DNA of 64,000 nucleotides, taken from contig CAYTHO010000018.1 of assembly GCA_964437595.1 (NCBI GenBank), positions 10,807 to 74,806 of the forward strand, given 5' to 3'. Position 1 is the first letter of the stretch, and each line of letters begins with the position of its first letter. The notes beneath the pieces were generated by a model that worked only from the letters and a program-made list of their open reading frames with translations, did not search any database and was not told the origin of the DNA. Both the position numbers and the translations under genes were made by a program. This document shows positions 46,784-54,903 of this stretch, in pieces. This DNA is from DSYU01 sp964437595 (lineage in GTDB: Bacteria > Chloroflexota > Anaerolineae > Anaerolineales > Anaerolineaceae).

Positions 46784-46950
46784 GAAGTGTTCCCTTTGAT
46801 GCCCCATCCACAATACGGGTGATTTTTGCCAACCGGCCTAAACCGCGCCGTAATTTCTGATAACCCCATTATATCTGGCGAAAGGAGCGGAGAAAAGTAA
46901 TCGAGGCGTTTTTTAATTAAGCTGTAAGCAAAATGCAGAGTGTCAGTCAA

Positions 46951-47074
46951 TTGTCAGTGGTTATGAGTATATTAATAGTAGAACGTTATAGATACAGACA
47001 ATTTCAATCAAGTGCGGGAAATCAGGGGACCGCATTTGGCAAGAGACTTGCCAGACAGCAAGTCTCTTTTTTTT
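46951..47074 (+). ncRNA. Candidate small RNA with its own promoter-like and terminator elements
   Basis: No reading frame fits. TTGTCA (46951-46956) and TAATAG (16-bp spacer) could be a promoter. A short stem TGCGG/CCGCA follows near 47012-47034, then a textbook intrinsic terminator: AAGAGACTTGC/GCAAGTCTCTT (47041-47051 and 47058-47068) with a T-run of six further T after the stem, on the plus strand. The T-run suits only plus-strand transcription, and no plus-strand gene lies upstream. Confidence 0.4.
47041..47074 (+). terminator. Intrinsic terminator, plus strand
   Basis: 11-bp stem, 6-base loop CAGACA, followed by T-rich TTTTTT. It could work bidirectionally only poorly, since the minus side after the stem is GCCAAATG. 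Confidence 0.85.
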
Positions 47075-47681
47075 ACATATTGCGCACGTCTGGGAAGCGC
47101 GTGGTGGGGAACGAGAACTGCACCTGGTGGAACAGCCAGCGCTCGCCGTTCGCTGGTGGGGCGCCATCGCCCGTGCCTGGAGCGCGGACCAGCACCGCGG
47201 TAAAGCGCAGCGGCCAGATGTACTGCTTGCCACGTTCGGCCTCGAACAGGGTGTTGGTGGCCCCGCGCAGCAGCTCTAACATGCGCGCCCGCGGATCGAC
47301 GCCTTCATCCCCGGCGGATTCCTGCATATAGCTCAAGTAGTCGCGGATGGTCTCATTGGGGTCCAGGTCCATGGTGACGGCGCCGGTGGTGGCCAGCCAG
47401 GCAACGCTGCCCAGCACGTGGATGCGCGCGTCGGCCACATCCAGCCGCACGTCTCCCCAGCCTTCCCAATCGTTCTGGACAAGATCACAGGCCGCGTCAC
47501 TGCCCAGGCACCACTCATCATCGCCTGGCTCGATGGCGCCGGTGCCGATCATCTCAAGGTCATCCCCGGCTATGAACAGGGCGCGGAAATCTTCGATAGC
47601 CGCTACGTTGCGCTGCTCGTACCCATCTTGAAATTTTTGGAGCGTATCGCGCACCGCCTGGATTTCGGATGCATTCATCAT
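47073..47681 (-). CDS. SnoaL/NTF2-like protein
   Basis: Start probably ATG 47681 (MMNASEI). About 202 residues. The NTF2-like alpha-beta cone begins with IQAVRDTLQKFQDGYEQRNVAAIEDFRALFIAGDDLEMIGTG, usual for SnoaL_3 domains, and continues with strands RLDVADARIHVLGSVAWLATTGAV and a late GERWLFHQVQFSFPTTRFPD, the standard last strands. A small-molecule-binding or enzymatic role is possible; there are no signature catalytic residues to name. Confidence 0.78.
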   Translation of the reverse strand: MMNASEIQAVRDTLQKFQDGYEQRNVAAIEDFRALFIAGDDLEMIGTGAIEPGDDEWCLGSDAACDLVQNDWEGWGDVRLDVADARIHVLGSVAWLATTGAVTMDLDPNETIRDYLSYMQESAGDEGVDPRARMLELLRGATNTLFEAERGKQYIWPLRFTAVLVRAPGTGDGAPPANGERWLFHQVQFSFPTTRFPDVRNM

Positions 47682-47823
47682 ATGGCCTCCTTCCGAATCC
47701 AATATAGCAAAATTTTTCAGAAGGGGTTAGTCAAAAGGAGGTGGAAAAATACGCGGACGGACACAAGGCGAAGCGGGCCATGCATACCGCATGGTGCTCG
47801 CGCGGGCGGGGAGAGTCCTCGCT

Positions 47824-48666
47824 TCACGAGCGGCGGACAGGGATGTCCGCCCTACGAGGGCGCGGATTGGCGCCGAGCTGCTCATTTACGTCGACGTTGT
47901 AGGCGATGCCATCCACCGTCCAGTAGGCCCAGGGCGCGCCGGGCTGGCCCCAGGCAACATCGGTTTTGTAGGGGATGAGCAGGCCGTTGAATTCTTTCCA
48001 ATCCAGCAGGTCCACGCGCCAGGGCTCCTTATCGGGCGAATCATCCGCAAAACGCAGGGCGCTGATGTGGGTCATGCGGCGGGTGAGGGGGTCAAAATGC
48101 ACGTCCAGGCTTTCGGCGGCGTCTTTGTAGGGCACCACCAGGCGCGACGTGTGATCGTCTACGGGCAGCCAGCGGATATGCGGGTTGTGCACGTAGACAG
48201 ACGGCAGCCAGACCATATCGGCCCACAGGGTGAGGAGCTGGCCCTGATCCACGCGATCGCCGGTTTCGACCTTTTCGCCCATCTCGAACAGGCCCGCGCC
48301 GTCGATCCAGGAATCGATGCCGCGCATGACCGGGCGGTGGAACCAGGTGACCTCCATGCGGCGGGAATAGGCCTCGCCGGCGCGGTACCAGGTCTTGAAG
48401 CGCAGCGGCACCCATACGCCGCGGATGGAGGCGCGGCCCCTGCCCCATACCACCGCCGAGGCGATGGCCGGGGGAGCTTCGCCGATGGTCTCCACAAAGT
48501 GACGGCGCACGGGCTCGGGCAGGCCGGGCTGCATGGGGGTGGGATCGCCCAGGCGGGCGGGGGCCGGGTGCGCTCGGAAAGGCCTGGGGACGATGACCAG
48601 CCCCAGGCTGAAAAGCCCGATTAGGCCGAGCAGGACGATCATCGCCAGAAAGAAGTAAAACAGCAT
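47824..48666 (-). CDS. DUF6544/DUF6920-like membrane-anchored protein
   Basis: 280 residues with one N-terminal helix (FFLAMIVLLGLIGLFSLGLVI). LPEPVRRHFVETIGE, FKTWYRAGEAYSRRMEVTWFHRPVMRGIDSWIDGAGLFEMGEKV and DQGQLLTLWADMVWLPSV are the conserved family blocks. The last ten or so codons (ADIPVRRS) run through a hairpin repeat that also occurs at 18467, so the C-terminus is repeat-derived. Function unknown. Confidence 0.78.
   Translation of the reverse strand: MLFYFFLAMIVLLGLIGLFSLGLVIVPRPFRAHPAPARLGDPTPMQPGLPEPVRRHFVETIGEAPPAIASAVVWGRGRASIRGVWVPLRFKTWYRAGEAYSRRMEVTWFHRPVMRGIDSWIDGAGLFEMGEKVETGDRVDQGQLLTLWADMVWLPSVYVHNPHIRWLPVDDHTSRLVVPYKDAAESLDVHFDPLTRRMTHISALRFADDSPDKEPWRVDLLDWKEFNGLLIPYKTDVAWGQPGAPWAYWTVDGIAYNVDVNEQLGANPRPRRADIPVRRS
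47832..47855 (-). repeat. 24-bp hairpin repeat, copy B, inside a gene's 3' end
   Basis: On the minus strand the unit starts GTAGGGCGG, has ATCCCT in the middle and ends CCGCC: the same frame as copy A at 18467 (GTAGGTCGG...ATCCCT...CCGAC). It encodes the last residues of the DUF6544-like protein. Confidence 0.7.
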
Positions 48667-48701
48667 GCGCGCAATCCCTGCCGGGCAGGGCCGGCTGAAG
48701 G

Positions 48702-49568
48702 CTACTTTTGGGCCACGATGGCGATCAGGTTGCTGCCGTCTTCCTCTCCGGTGAGGGAGGGGAAGAACTCAATATGCGAAAAGCCGCACGACTCGATCAA
48801 TGACACGTACTCGGCGGTGGTGTAGGCCTGGTAGCTGGCGGCATAGCGGGTAACCTCACCCGTCGCGGCGTCGACGAGGATATGGCGGTTGGTGACCACC
48901 CGGGCGCTTTCATCCCAACAGGCTTCGAAGAGCATCAGGTGGGGCTGGTCGGAGAACAGGCCACTCTGGGCGGTGTACCAGGTGGAAGGGGCTTTACCCA
49001 ACTGGCGGATGAAGTCTTCGGGGTGGGGTTCGAGCAGCAGGCGCCCGCCCGGCTTGAGCGCGGCGAAGGCTTTGGTGAGGATGGCCCTGGCATCGGCGGG
49101 GCAAAAGACGTTGAATTCGCCGTAGATCATCATCACCAGGTCGTTGCCGGCGGGGTACGGCACGGCGCGGATATCGCCGAGGGTGAAAGCGCAGGCGAAC
49201 CCCGCTGAAGCGGCGGAGTTACCGGCGGGGTTACCGGCGAACTGGCGGGCATAGTCGATGGAGGCGGGGGAGAAATCGATGCCGTGGACGGCGTGCCCGG
49301 CCTGGGCCAGGCGCTGGGCGTACAAGCCGGGGCCGCAGCCCAGGTCGAGGATGCGGGCGGGGGCGCCGGGCGGGGTGGGCAGCACGCGGGCGATGATGAA
49401 GCGGGCGTGGCGGTCGATGGTCTGGAAGCGGCGCGAGGCGGCGTCGTGGTCCTGGCTGAGGTGCTCTTTGAGCATGCGCTGGCTGAACTGCGGGTCGTTC
49501 CAGGGGATGTTGTCGCCTTCGGACCAGGGGCGCGGCGCGGGACGGGAGACGAGATCGCTGAGGTTCAT
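48702..49568 (-). CDS. Class I SAM-dependent methyltransferase
   Basis: 288 residues. Motif I is ILDLGCGPGLYAQRLAQAGHAVHGIDFSPASIDYAR; the acidic second motif and DLVMMIYGEFNVF are followed by LTKAFAALKPGGRLLLEPH (post-motif). The methyl acceptor is not known. Its start overlaps the end of the DUF5680 gene by four bases (ATGA), so the two are coupled. Confidence 0.9.
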   Translation of the reverse strand: MNLSDLVSRPAPRPWSEGDNIPWNDPQFSQRMLKEHLSQDHDAASRRFQTIDRHARFIIARVLPTPPGAPARILDLGCGPGLYAQRLAQAGHAVHGIDFSPASIDYARQFAGNPAGNSAASAGFACAFTLGDIRAVPYPAGNDLVMMIYGEFNVFCPADARAILTKAFAALKPGGRLLLEPHPEDFIRQLGKAPSTWYTAQSGLFSDQPHLMLFEACWDESARVVTNRHILVDAATGEVTRYAASYQAYTTAEYVSLIESCGFSHIEFFPSLTGEEDGSNLIAIVAQK

Positions 49569-50053
49569 TGGATAATCTGCCCTCCGTGAAAATCGAGGCG
49601 GTAGATGACCTGCCCATCGAAGGCGATGGTTTCTTCGCCCCGGAAGGCCGTTGGGCTGCCTTCCCAGCGGCAGGCGTAGGTGAAGCGGCCCTGCTGAAAT
49701 TCCGCCGGGCCGCGGTAGGGGGCCTCGGAGGGCGGCTGAAGCAGGGCGTGCTTGAGGAAGGGGGAGAAGCCATCCGGGAAGGTTTCGACGGTCATCGTGC
49801 CGTAATAGTTCATCGACCAGAGCGGCTGGCCCTGGTACCAGACGGCCTCCTCACCGGCAAAGGCGAAGCCGCCCAGGTAGGTGTCCAGATAGAGCCAATC
49901 GCCTTCCTGGTAACGCAAGTCGTGCGAGGCGGGGCGGGAAGGGTCGACTCTGCCGCCATCGCCGGCGCCGCTAGCGGCGGCGCCGCTTGCGGCGTAGGTG
50001 TTCTTTTTCGCCCGGAGGAGAAATGGGATGAAGTGTGGGTCGTGGATGTCCAT
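49565..50053 (-). CDS. DUF5680 domain protein
   Basis: 162 residues. The family pattern is plain: FLLRAKKNTYA at the start, then SRPASHDLRYQEGDWLYLDTYLGGFAFAGEEAVWYQGQPLWSMNYYG. Between them sits an extra Ala/Gly-rich stretch of about 12 residues (SGAAASGAGDGG) encoded by a GC-rich imperfect palindrome, longer than in typical members. Function unknown; it is upstream of and coupled to a methyltransferase. Confidence 0.85.
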   Translation of the reverse strand: MDIHDPHFIPFLLRAKKNTYAASGAAASGAGDGGRVDPSRPASHDLRYQEGDWLYLDTYLGGFAFAGEEAVWYQGQPLWSMNYYGTMTVETFPDGFSPFLKHALLQPPSEAPYRGPAEFQQGRFTYACRWEGSPTAFRGEETIAFDGQVIYRLDFHGGQIIQ

Positions 50054-50171
50054 AGAGAAATTTTAGCATAGATGCCGGGAGGCGATTCTGATATTGGAAG
50101 CCTCTCCGTAAACAATTACGCAAGAAAGCAGTGGAGAAACCCGCCACCTTCTCTCAACGTCTAGGGTCAAT

Positions 50172-50181
50172 GGGGGGGGGG
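50172..50181. repeat. G10 homopolymer
   Basis: Ten consecutive G in an otherwise AT-leaning intergenic stretch, about 120 bases upstream of the DUF5680 start and downstream of the lipoprotein gene. Otherwise I see nothing in 50054-50319. Confidence 0.6.
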
Positions 50182-50319
50182 TTAATACGAATTAATGCAA
50201 TTGGTAAGGTGCTATAATCCCAGCCACGAAGGATTTCGGGATAATTTCGCTTGCTCAAAGGTTTACTATCCCATTAGCCAGCACATTTCCACACCTATAT
50301 AAAGCTGCACCTTCCTCAT

Positions 50320-51078
50320 CTATTGTTTAGGATTGAGAATTTCAATATCGCCAGTAAAGGGATTTATCGCTATTTCAAAGATAACATCCCACCTCCCATC
50401 TTTATTATTCGAATAAGAAACACTCCAACCTTTTCTAACTGACCCAGGTGCCAGCACATTGATCGTGCAGTCGTTCCCAAATTTCAGCCGTCTTTCGGTT
50501 GCTCCATTCTGTTCCGCTATTTGTACGGCTTCCTCTGCCGATATTCTATACTGTGCTAGATTGATTGGCGTCTTGACCTGGATATTGGGCGTGTAATCTT
50601 CTTTCATCGTAAAGACATACTGATCTGGCGGTCTAATATAGGTATGGAATTCTCTTCGGGTTTCCTCCTTATCTGTTGGTAAAACGATAAAGGAGATTAT
50701 TTCTGCCTCGTTAAAGAGCCCCTGCTCGATCTCCTCGCAATCCATCTTGAAGGTCATCGAGTATATATCCTGTGCTTCCAAAGATTCTTGCCATGCTTGT
50801 TGGTAGATGGCTTTGGCAATGCGTAAGTAATCTGCTTGGCTCCAAGACACCTCTTCATAAGTGGAAGACCTCGCCTGTGGAGTTGATTCAAGCAGTGTAA
50901 AAATATCTGTTTTGCCTTGATCAAGTGAATCGAGAATGGTTAATGAGTTGATGGCAAAATATCGGGACTCAAAATTAGAATGTGATTCGTTTGTATCAAA
51001 CCATACATTACATCCCGAAAAGCCAAAAACAGTAGTACACAGAAGTAACACCACCCATCTTTTGAGTTTATACATCAT
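50320..51078 (-). CDS. Lipoprotein, probable immunity partner of the adjacent Rhs tip
   Basis: 252 residues with a lipobox (FGFSGC) after a hydrophobic leader, so it is anchored outside the membrane. No recognised domain; the C-terminal 70 residues, INLAQYRISAEEAVQIAEQNGATERR and later WDVIFEIAINPFTGDIEIL, look like a PepSY-type or related beta unit. It lies 11 bases behind the orphan Rhs tip and in the same direction, the position of an immunity gene. A surface lipoprotein would fit a toxin acting on the envelope (inference). The codon use is AT-richer than in the genes to the left. Confidence 0.6.
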   Translation of the reverse strand: MMYKLKRWVVLLLCTTVFGFSGCNVWFDTNESHSNFESRYFAINSLTILDSLDQGKTDIFTLLESTPQARSSTYEEVSWSQADYLRIAKAIYQQAWQESLEAQDIYSMTFKMDCEEIEQGLFNEAEIISFIVLPTDKEETRREFHTYIRPPDQYVFTMKEDYTPNIQVKTPINLAQYRISAEEAVQIAEQNGATERRLKFGNDCTINVLAPGSVRKGWSVSYSNNKDGRWDVIFEIAINPFTGDIEILNPKQ

Positions 51079-51089
51079 AAGCTTTTTCC

Positions 51090-51830
51090 TTATTGGGAGG
51101 TTGAATTTCCATTATTCTGTGCCCATTCTATCCAATGTTTAAGATCACCCTCACTTATACCTTCTGGCAGAGCCCATCCTCTCCGGTAAAGCTCTAACAT
51201 GTCTTGCATATATTTGGCAATCAGTAAATACCGAAAGTTATCAAAGTTTGGTGCTGTTCGAACCCTCAGCTCGAATGGAAAATCTGGATAATTACTATTA
51301 ATGAATGTTTTCCAATCAATTCCTCCTCCATTAGCATCTCCGGAAGCTTGATATAAAACCACACGAGACTCTGGGGTACTGAATTCCCCATTTTGGGCCA
51401 GGGCGGCTACTATTAACATGTCGTCTGCGGTACATCCTTGACAATTTTCCAGCGCCTTTCCAATTCTAGCTTGCATTATTGTTCCTGCATCAGCTGGATT
51501 TTGCGGGTTCAAATTCCCCAAACCGAGTTCATTTAATTCTTCTGAGCCTATTTGTGCTAGCCCGTAGCCTGATGGGCCAGATCTTATATCACCTACTATA
51601 TTGTCCAGCACTCCTGAGAATTGCCCTTGAACAGCGAGGCCAGCAGCAACCTGTATAGATCCTGTACTTCGATCCATCGCAGAATCAGCCATAGCAACAC
51701 CTTGGTAATCGGGAATGTATCCTAACATAATTAAATACTCATAACCTCCAAAAATAACACCCGCAGCTAGCAAGATAAGAAGAGGGTTATGTCCGGTAGG
51801 ATCTGTATATTTAACTGGGTTATTTCGCGT
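51090..51830 (-). pseudogene. Orphan Rhs tip 1 (core end plus C-terminal toxin domain)
   Basis: The frame begins at the junction with an IS110 element and reads TRNNPVKYTDPTGHNP, the exact end motif of an Rhs core, so everything before it is missing. The tip that follows (about 230 residues) has one hydrophobic segment LLILLAAGVIFGG and then VGDIRSGPSGYGLAQIGSEEL, which resembles a lysozyme/transglycosylase-type segment (G-x-x-Q-I), and further helices up to WIEWAQNNGNSTSQ. A peptidoglycan target is a guess. There is no start codon of its own. The nominally open frame continues antisense through the IS, which is accidental. Confidence 0.8.
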
Positions 51831-51947
51831 GTGTGGGGCAAGAAACAAGGAAGGTCCAGGGACGCCTGGAAACCTTTCAACCGGGTAGGGCCGGGCGGTA
51901 CACTTGCAGTTGAGTGAGCAGGGATGCCGCCCGGGAGAGGCATTCAG

Positions 51948-52075
51948 GCCCATCGGGTATGCGTATGGGACGGCTGCGCTAGACGCAGAGAGCCCGCTCG
52001 ACGTGTGTGATGGACCTGCTCGATTCCGCTCGACTGAGAAATCCCTTAGGGGATCAGCTCGATGCCATGTGTGAA
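51948..52075 (+). ncRNA. Candidate bridge RNA of IS110 element 1
   Basis: Conserved with the element at 54781: blocks CGGGTATGCGTATGGGA (51954), CTGAGAA (52034), AGCTCG (52056) and TGTGTGAA (52068). Between them lie two hairpins whose stems differ between copies but still pair: CTGCG/CGCAG (51974) and ATCCC/GGGAT (about 52041). It also holds CGTGTGTG (52002), identical to the left junction of its own element (51828-51835). Located between left end and transposase, as in IS110-type bridge RNAs. Confidence 0.6.
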
Positions 52076-52145
52076 ACCTTGTCCTGAAAAATCGGTCCTC
52101 CCGGTTCCTCTTTTCATCTGTGGGTTCGCCTGAAAGGAGGTTGTG

Positions 52146-53345
52146 ATGAAACCCACCCGTTTTCTCGGTCTGGATATCCACAAACACTATCTGGTCGCCA
52201 TCGGCGTGGATAAAGATCAGAACCAGGTCTACGGCCCCAAGCGGGTCGAATGGCCGGAGTTCGAGGCGTGGATCGAGCGTGACCTGCTGCCTACCGACTC
52301 GGTGGTGGTAGAGATGACCACCAACACCTGGCAGGTGTACGACACGCTCCTTCCGAAGGTTTACAACGTCACCGTTGTCCATCCCCCAGATGTGAAAGCC
52401 ATCGTCAAAGCGCGGGTGATGAACGACAAGCGCGCCGCCCTTATCCTGGCCCAGCTGCATGCCGCGAACGTGCTGCCCGGCATCTGGGTGCCTGATGAGC
52501 ATACCCGCGAGCTGCGTGCTCTGGTCGCCCAGCGGCACAAGATGGGCGTGCTAGGCGCTATCGCCAAAAATCGCCTGCATTCCGTCATCCATCGCCACCA
52601 TTTCATCCCGCCGGAAGGCTTTGAGCTGTTTCACCCCATGACCCGTCCCTGGTGGGAAGGGTTGAAGGTCAAGCCATTGGAGAAGGTCAATATCCTCTCC
52701 GACCTGGACACCCTGGCCTTTGCCCAGCAGCAAAAGAACAAGCTGGAAGAGGTGATGGGCCAGGAAGCCGCCAAGGATGAACGCATCCCACTGTTGATCC
52801 AGATCCCCGGCATTGGGCTACTCACCGCCCTCACTATTATCGCTGCCATCGGCACCATCACCCGCTTCCCGGATGCCCGCCACCTGGTCGGCTACGCGGG
52901 CATGGGCACCAGCGTGCACGACTCCGGCGAGAGCCATACCACCGGGCGGATCACCAAAACCGGGCGGCGCGATCTACGCGCGGCAGTGGTGGAAGCCGCC
53001 AACAACGCCGTAATGCATCATCCGTTCTGGAAAAAAGAACTGGCCCGGCTGGAACCCCGCCTGGGAAGAAGCAAAGCGATCGTTGCTATTGCCCGCAAGT
53101 TGCTGATTACCGTCTGGAATGTGCTGATGAAAGAAGTATTGGATAAGCACGCTGATCCGCGCAGCATTGCCTGTTCGTTGTTTGCCACGGCTTATCGTGT
53201 TAAGGTGCGAAACTTGCCGGAAGGGATGAGTGCCAAGCAGTGGGTGCGCTGGCAGTTGGATCGATTAGGCATTGGTGAGGAGGTGAAGGAGATCCCCTGG
53301 GGATCGAAGACATTTAAGCTACCGCCCAGCACAATCCAGCGGTGA
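52146..53345 (+). CDS. IS110-family transposase 1 (bridge-RNA-type recombinase)
   Basis: 399 residues; ATG 52146 lies five bases after AGGAGG. The RuvC-like domain starts GLDIHKHY (D10), E56 in VVVEMTTNTW and D94 in VMNDKRAALILAQL. The usual fourth acid of the DEDD set (KTDxxDA) is Ala here. The Tnp_20 domain follows: PGIGLLTALTIIAAIG, FPDARHLVGYAGM, the Ser of SGESHTTG, ITKTGRRDLRAAVVEAANNA. It performs site-specific recombination of the element. Confidence 0.93.
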   Translation: MKPTRFLGLDIHKHYLVAIGVDKDQNQVYGPKRVEWPEFEAWIERDLLPTDSVVVEMTTNTWQVYDTLLPKVYNVTVVHPPDVKAIVKARVMNDKRAALILAQLHAANVLPGIWVPDEHTRELRALVAQRHKMGVLGAIAKNRLHSVIHRHHFIPPEGFELFHPMTRPWWEGLKVKPLEKVNILSDLDTLAFAQQQKNKLEEVMGQEAAKDERIPLLIQIPGIGLLTALTIIAAIGTITRFPDARHLVGYAGMGTSVHDSGESHTTGRITKTGRRDLRAAVVEAANNAVMHHPFWKKELARLEPRLGRSKAIVAIARKLLITVWNVLMKEVLDKHADPRSIACSLFATAYRVKVRNLPEGMSAKQWVRWQLDRLGIGEEVKEIPWGSKTFKLPPSTIQR

Positions 53346-53497
53346 AATAAATGGACAGATAATCGAATAACGGTAGCGCTCCTTCAGATCTTCGGTTTGA
53401 AGATGTATTAATGTTGTCTGCGTCCCGACTTTCGCGCTCTTTGACCTTCTCCTCTGGTGAGTTTACCGCTTTTAGGCCACCGGCTGAGCAGAAGAAA

Positions 53498-53521
53498 GGG
53501 CAGAGGTACAGCCCTCTGCCC
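53498..53521. repeat. Hairpin between IS element 1 and the immunity gene
   Basis: GGGCAGAGG and its complement with a 6-base loop. The 53346-53601 stretch has no convincing gene; it may include the right end of the IS element. Confidence 0.5.
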
Positions 53522-53601
53522 AGCCGTTTGGCCCTCACCCGGCGCTCAGGTCGCTCTCCAGCGGAGCCCTATCCTCAAGGTGAGTTCCATCATTATAGCT
53601 T

Positions 53602-54006
53602 CTATTCGGGTGGCTTTTTATGTCTTATATATGTGACCCAGCCTAATTTTGGTGTTTTGTCTGAAACGCCTAATAGTGCTAATAGATCATTACCTAGTAA
53701 ACGGAGATGTTGCCAATCGGGGCTTGATTGCATCGATGCCAGTGTCCATTGATTGTCATAATCCTTCTTCTCATTCATTTTTTCTAAATACTTATCGATT
53801 TCGTACACCGCTTTACTCTGTATTTCATTTACTAAATTGGCATCAATCACCTGGTCAAAAACTCGTAAAGCTTCATCAAAAGTGGATACAACCTCATCAG
53901 GGATAGACACATAGTCAGGGAATGCCTTAACTTGCGTTTCAAAGTCAGATGCGATTATTTTTATTGCCTCAACCATCATCTCTCGATATCTTACTTCAGC
54001 TTTCAT
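53602..54006 (-). CDS. Putative immunity protein for Rhs tip 2
   Basis: 134 residues, soluble, mostly helical and acidic (YREMMVEAIKIIASDFETQVKAFPDYVSIPDEVVSTFDEALRVFDQ). No known family recognised. It lies 33 bases behind the stop of the orphan tip 2 in the same direction, the position immunity genes take in Rhs cassettes; AT-rich like the tip. Confidence 0.6.
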   Translation of the reverse strand: MKAEVRYREMMVEAIKIIASDFETQVKAFPDYVSIPDEVVSTFDEALRVFDQVIDANLVNEIQSKAVYEIDKYLEKMNEKKDYDNQWTLASMQSSPDWQHLRLLGNDLLALLGVSDKTPKLGWVTYIRHKKPPE

Positions 54007-54039
54007 GAATTACCTTCTTTCGAAATATTACACCATCAA

Positions 54040-54780
54040 TTATTCCGGATGCATGAATTGGGGTCCTACACGTACTGTCCCTTTTAAAGGGTCACTTAGT
54101 TTCCAGTAGGGGTCTGGACCATGATGACCACCCCCTGGATGCCATTGTATCATTCGGCCAGTGGGTTTTCCATTGCTTCCATATTGGCGTAAAATAAAAC
54201 CCTGCCCTTGATTGCTTCCCCTTCCAAGTGTTTCGGTTTTCCAGCCATTTTGTTCAGCCCATTTTGTTACATCTGAAATATCTCCCGGTTCTTTTCCTTC
54301 AAGCTGCCATGGATCATCAAACAAATTGTCTATTGGGTTTAAGCTATCATTTCCACCTAATGGGTTGCTATTGATTCGAGCAATTACCGCACCCCCATAT
54401 ACAGCGGTTGCAGCTCCCGCTACTCCTACCACAACCTCAACACCGACAACCACACCTCCTACGATAAGGCTTCCTCCTCCAGTGACTGGAGCCGCGGCAA
54501 GGCTAACCCCTGTAGTTGGTGTAATCCCTGCAGCTGCGGCCCCTACCATAGCAGCACCTGCTACTTCATCAACTGTCGCGGCAACGGTACTTACTACACG
54601 GCCAACCTGCCGACCGTTTTGGAAAGCTTCGCTTTGGTTATTATCCAAATTGCCTGACACATATGAAAACCCACCTAGGCTCATATCATCAAGATATTGG
54701 CAACCTGCACCCATCAAATAATCAAACCACTCTGGCCAATGTCCGCTCGGATCGTTATAATTAATGGGGTTGTTTCTGCC
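54040..54780 (-). pseudogene. Orphan Rhs tip 2 (core end plus C-terminal toxin domain)
   Basis: Starts GRNNPINYNDPSGHWPEWFDYLMGAGCQYL at the junction with the second IS110 element; two codons further upstream a TAA closes the frame, so no core is attached. The middle is Gly/Ala-rich and hydrophobic (VSLAAAPVTGGGSLIVGGVVVGVEVVVGVAG), a possible pore or translocation segment. The C-terminal 90 residues end in IQWHPGGGHHGPDPYWKLSDPLKGTVRVGPQF, a His-rich compact domain typical of toxin ends, perhaps a nuclease; the class is not certain. An internal ATG (54717) could allow separate translation. Confidence 0.8.
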
Positions 54781-54903
54781 ATGTTAGCATATAAACACCG
54801 GCCAACCAGGCGCCCGCAGCGGATCTTGCGGGCGCGGCGCGTTGAGTGCATAATTCCCAATGGCTGAGTGAACGGGAACGTTGCACCCGGGTGCGTGACG
54901 TGT

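Larger units (their letters stand above)
51831..53380 (+). mobile_element. IS110-family element 1 (right end approximate)
   Basis: The left end is placed where Rhs coding similarity stops (51830/51831). It contains about 315 bases of non-coding sequence with a structured RNA candidate, then a transposase on the plus strand. No terminal inverted repeats or target duplications are visible, as usual for IS110. The right end is somewhere after the transposase stop at 53345; the following sequence is not Rhs core, so the original flank is lost. Confidence 0.75.

Noticed and set aside
46981..47074. Known riboswitch upstream of a gene
   Set aside because: No downstream plus-strand gene and no sequence pattern of a riboswitch class I know.
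51090..52538. One long minus-strand gene covering the Rhs tip and the IS left part
   Set aside because: The Rhs similarity ends at 51830, and the rest is antisense to the IS non-coding region and the transposase start.
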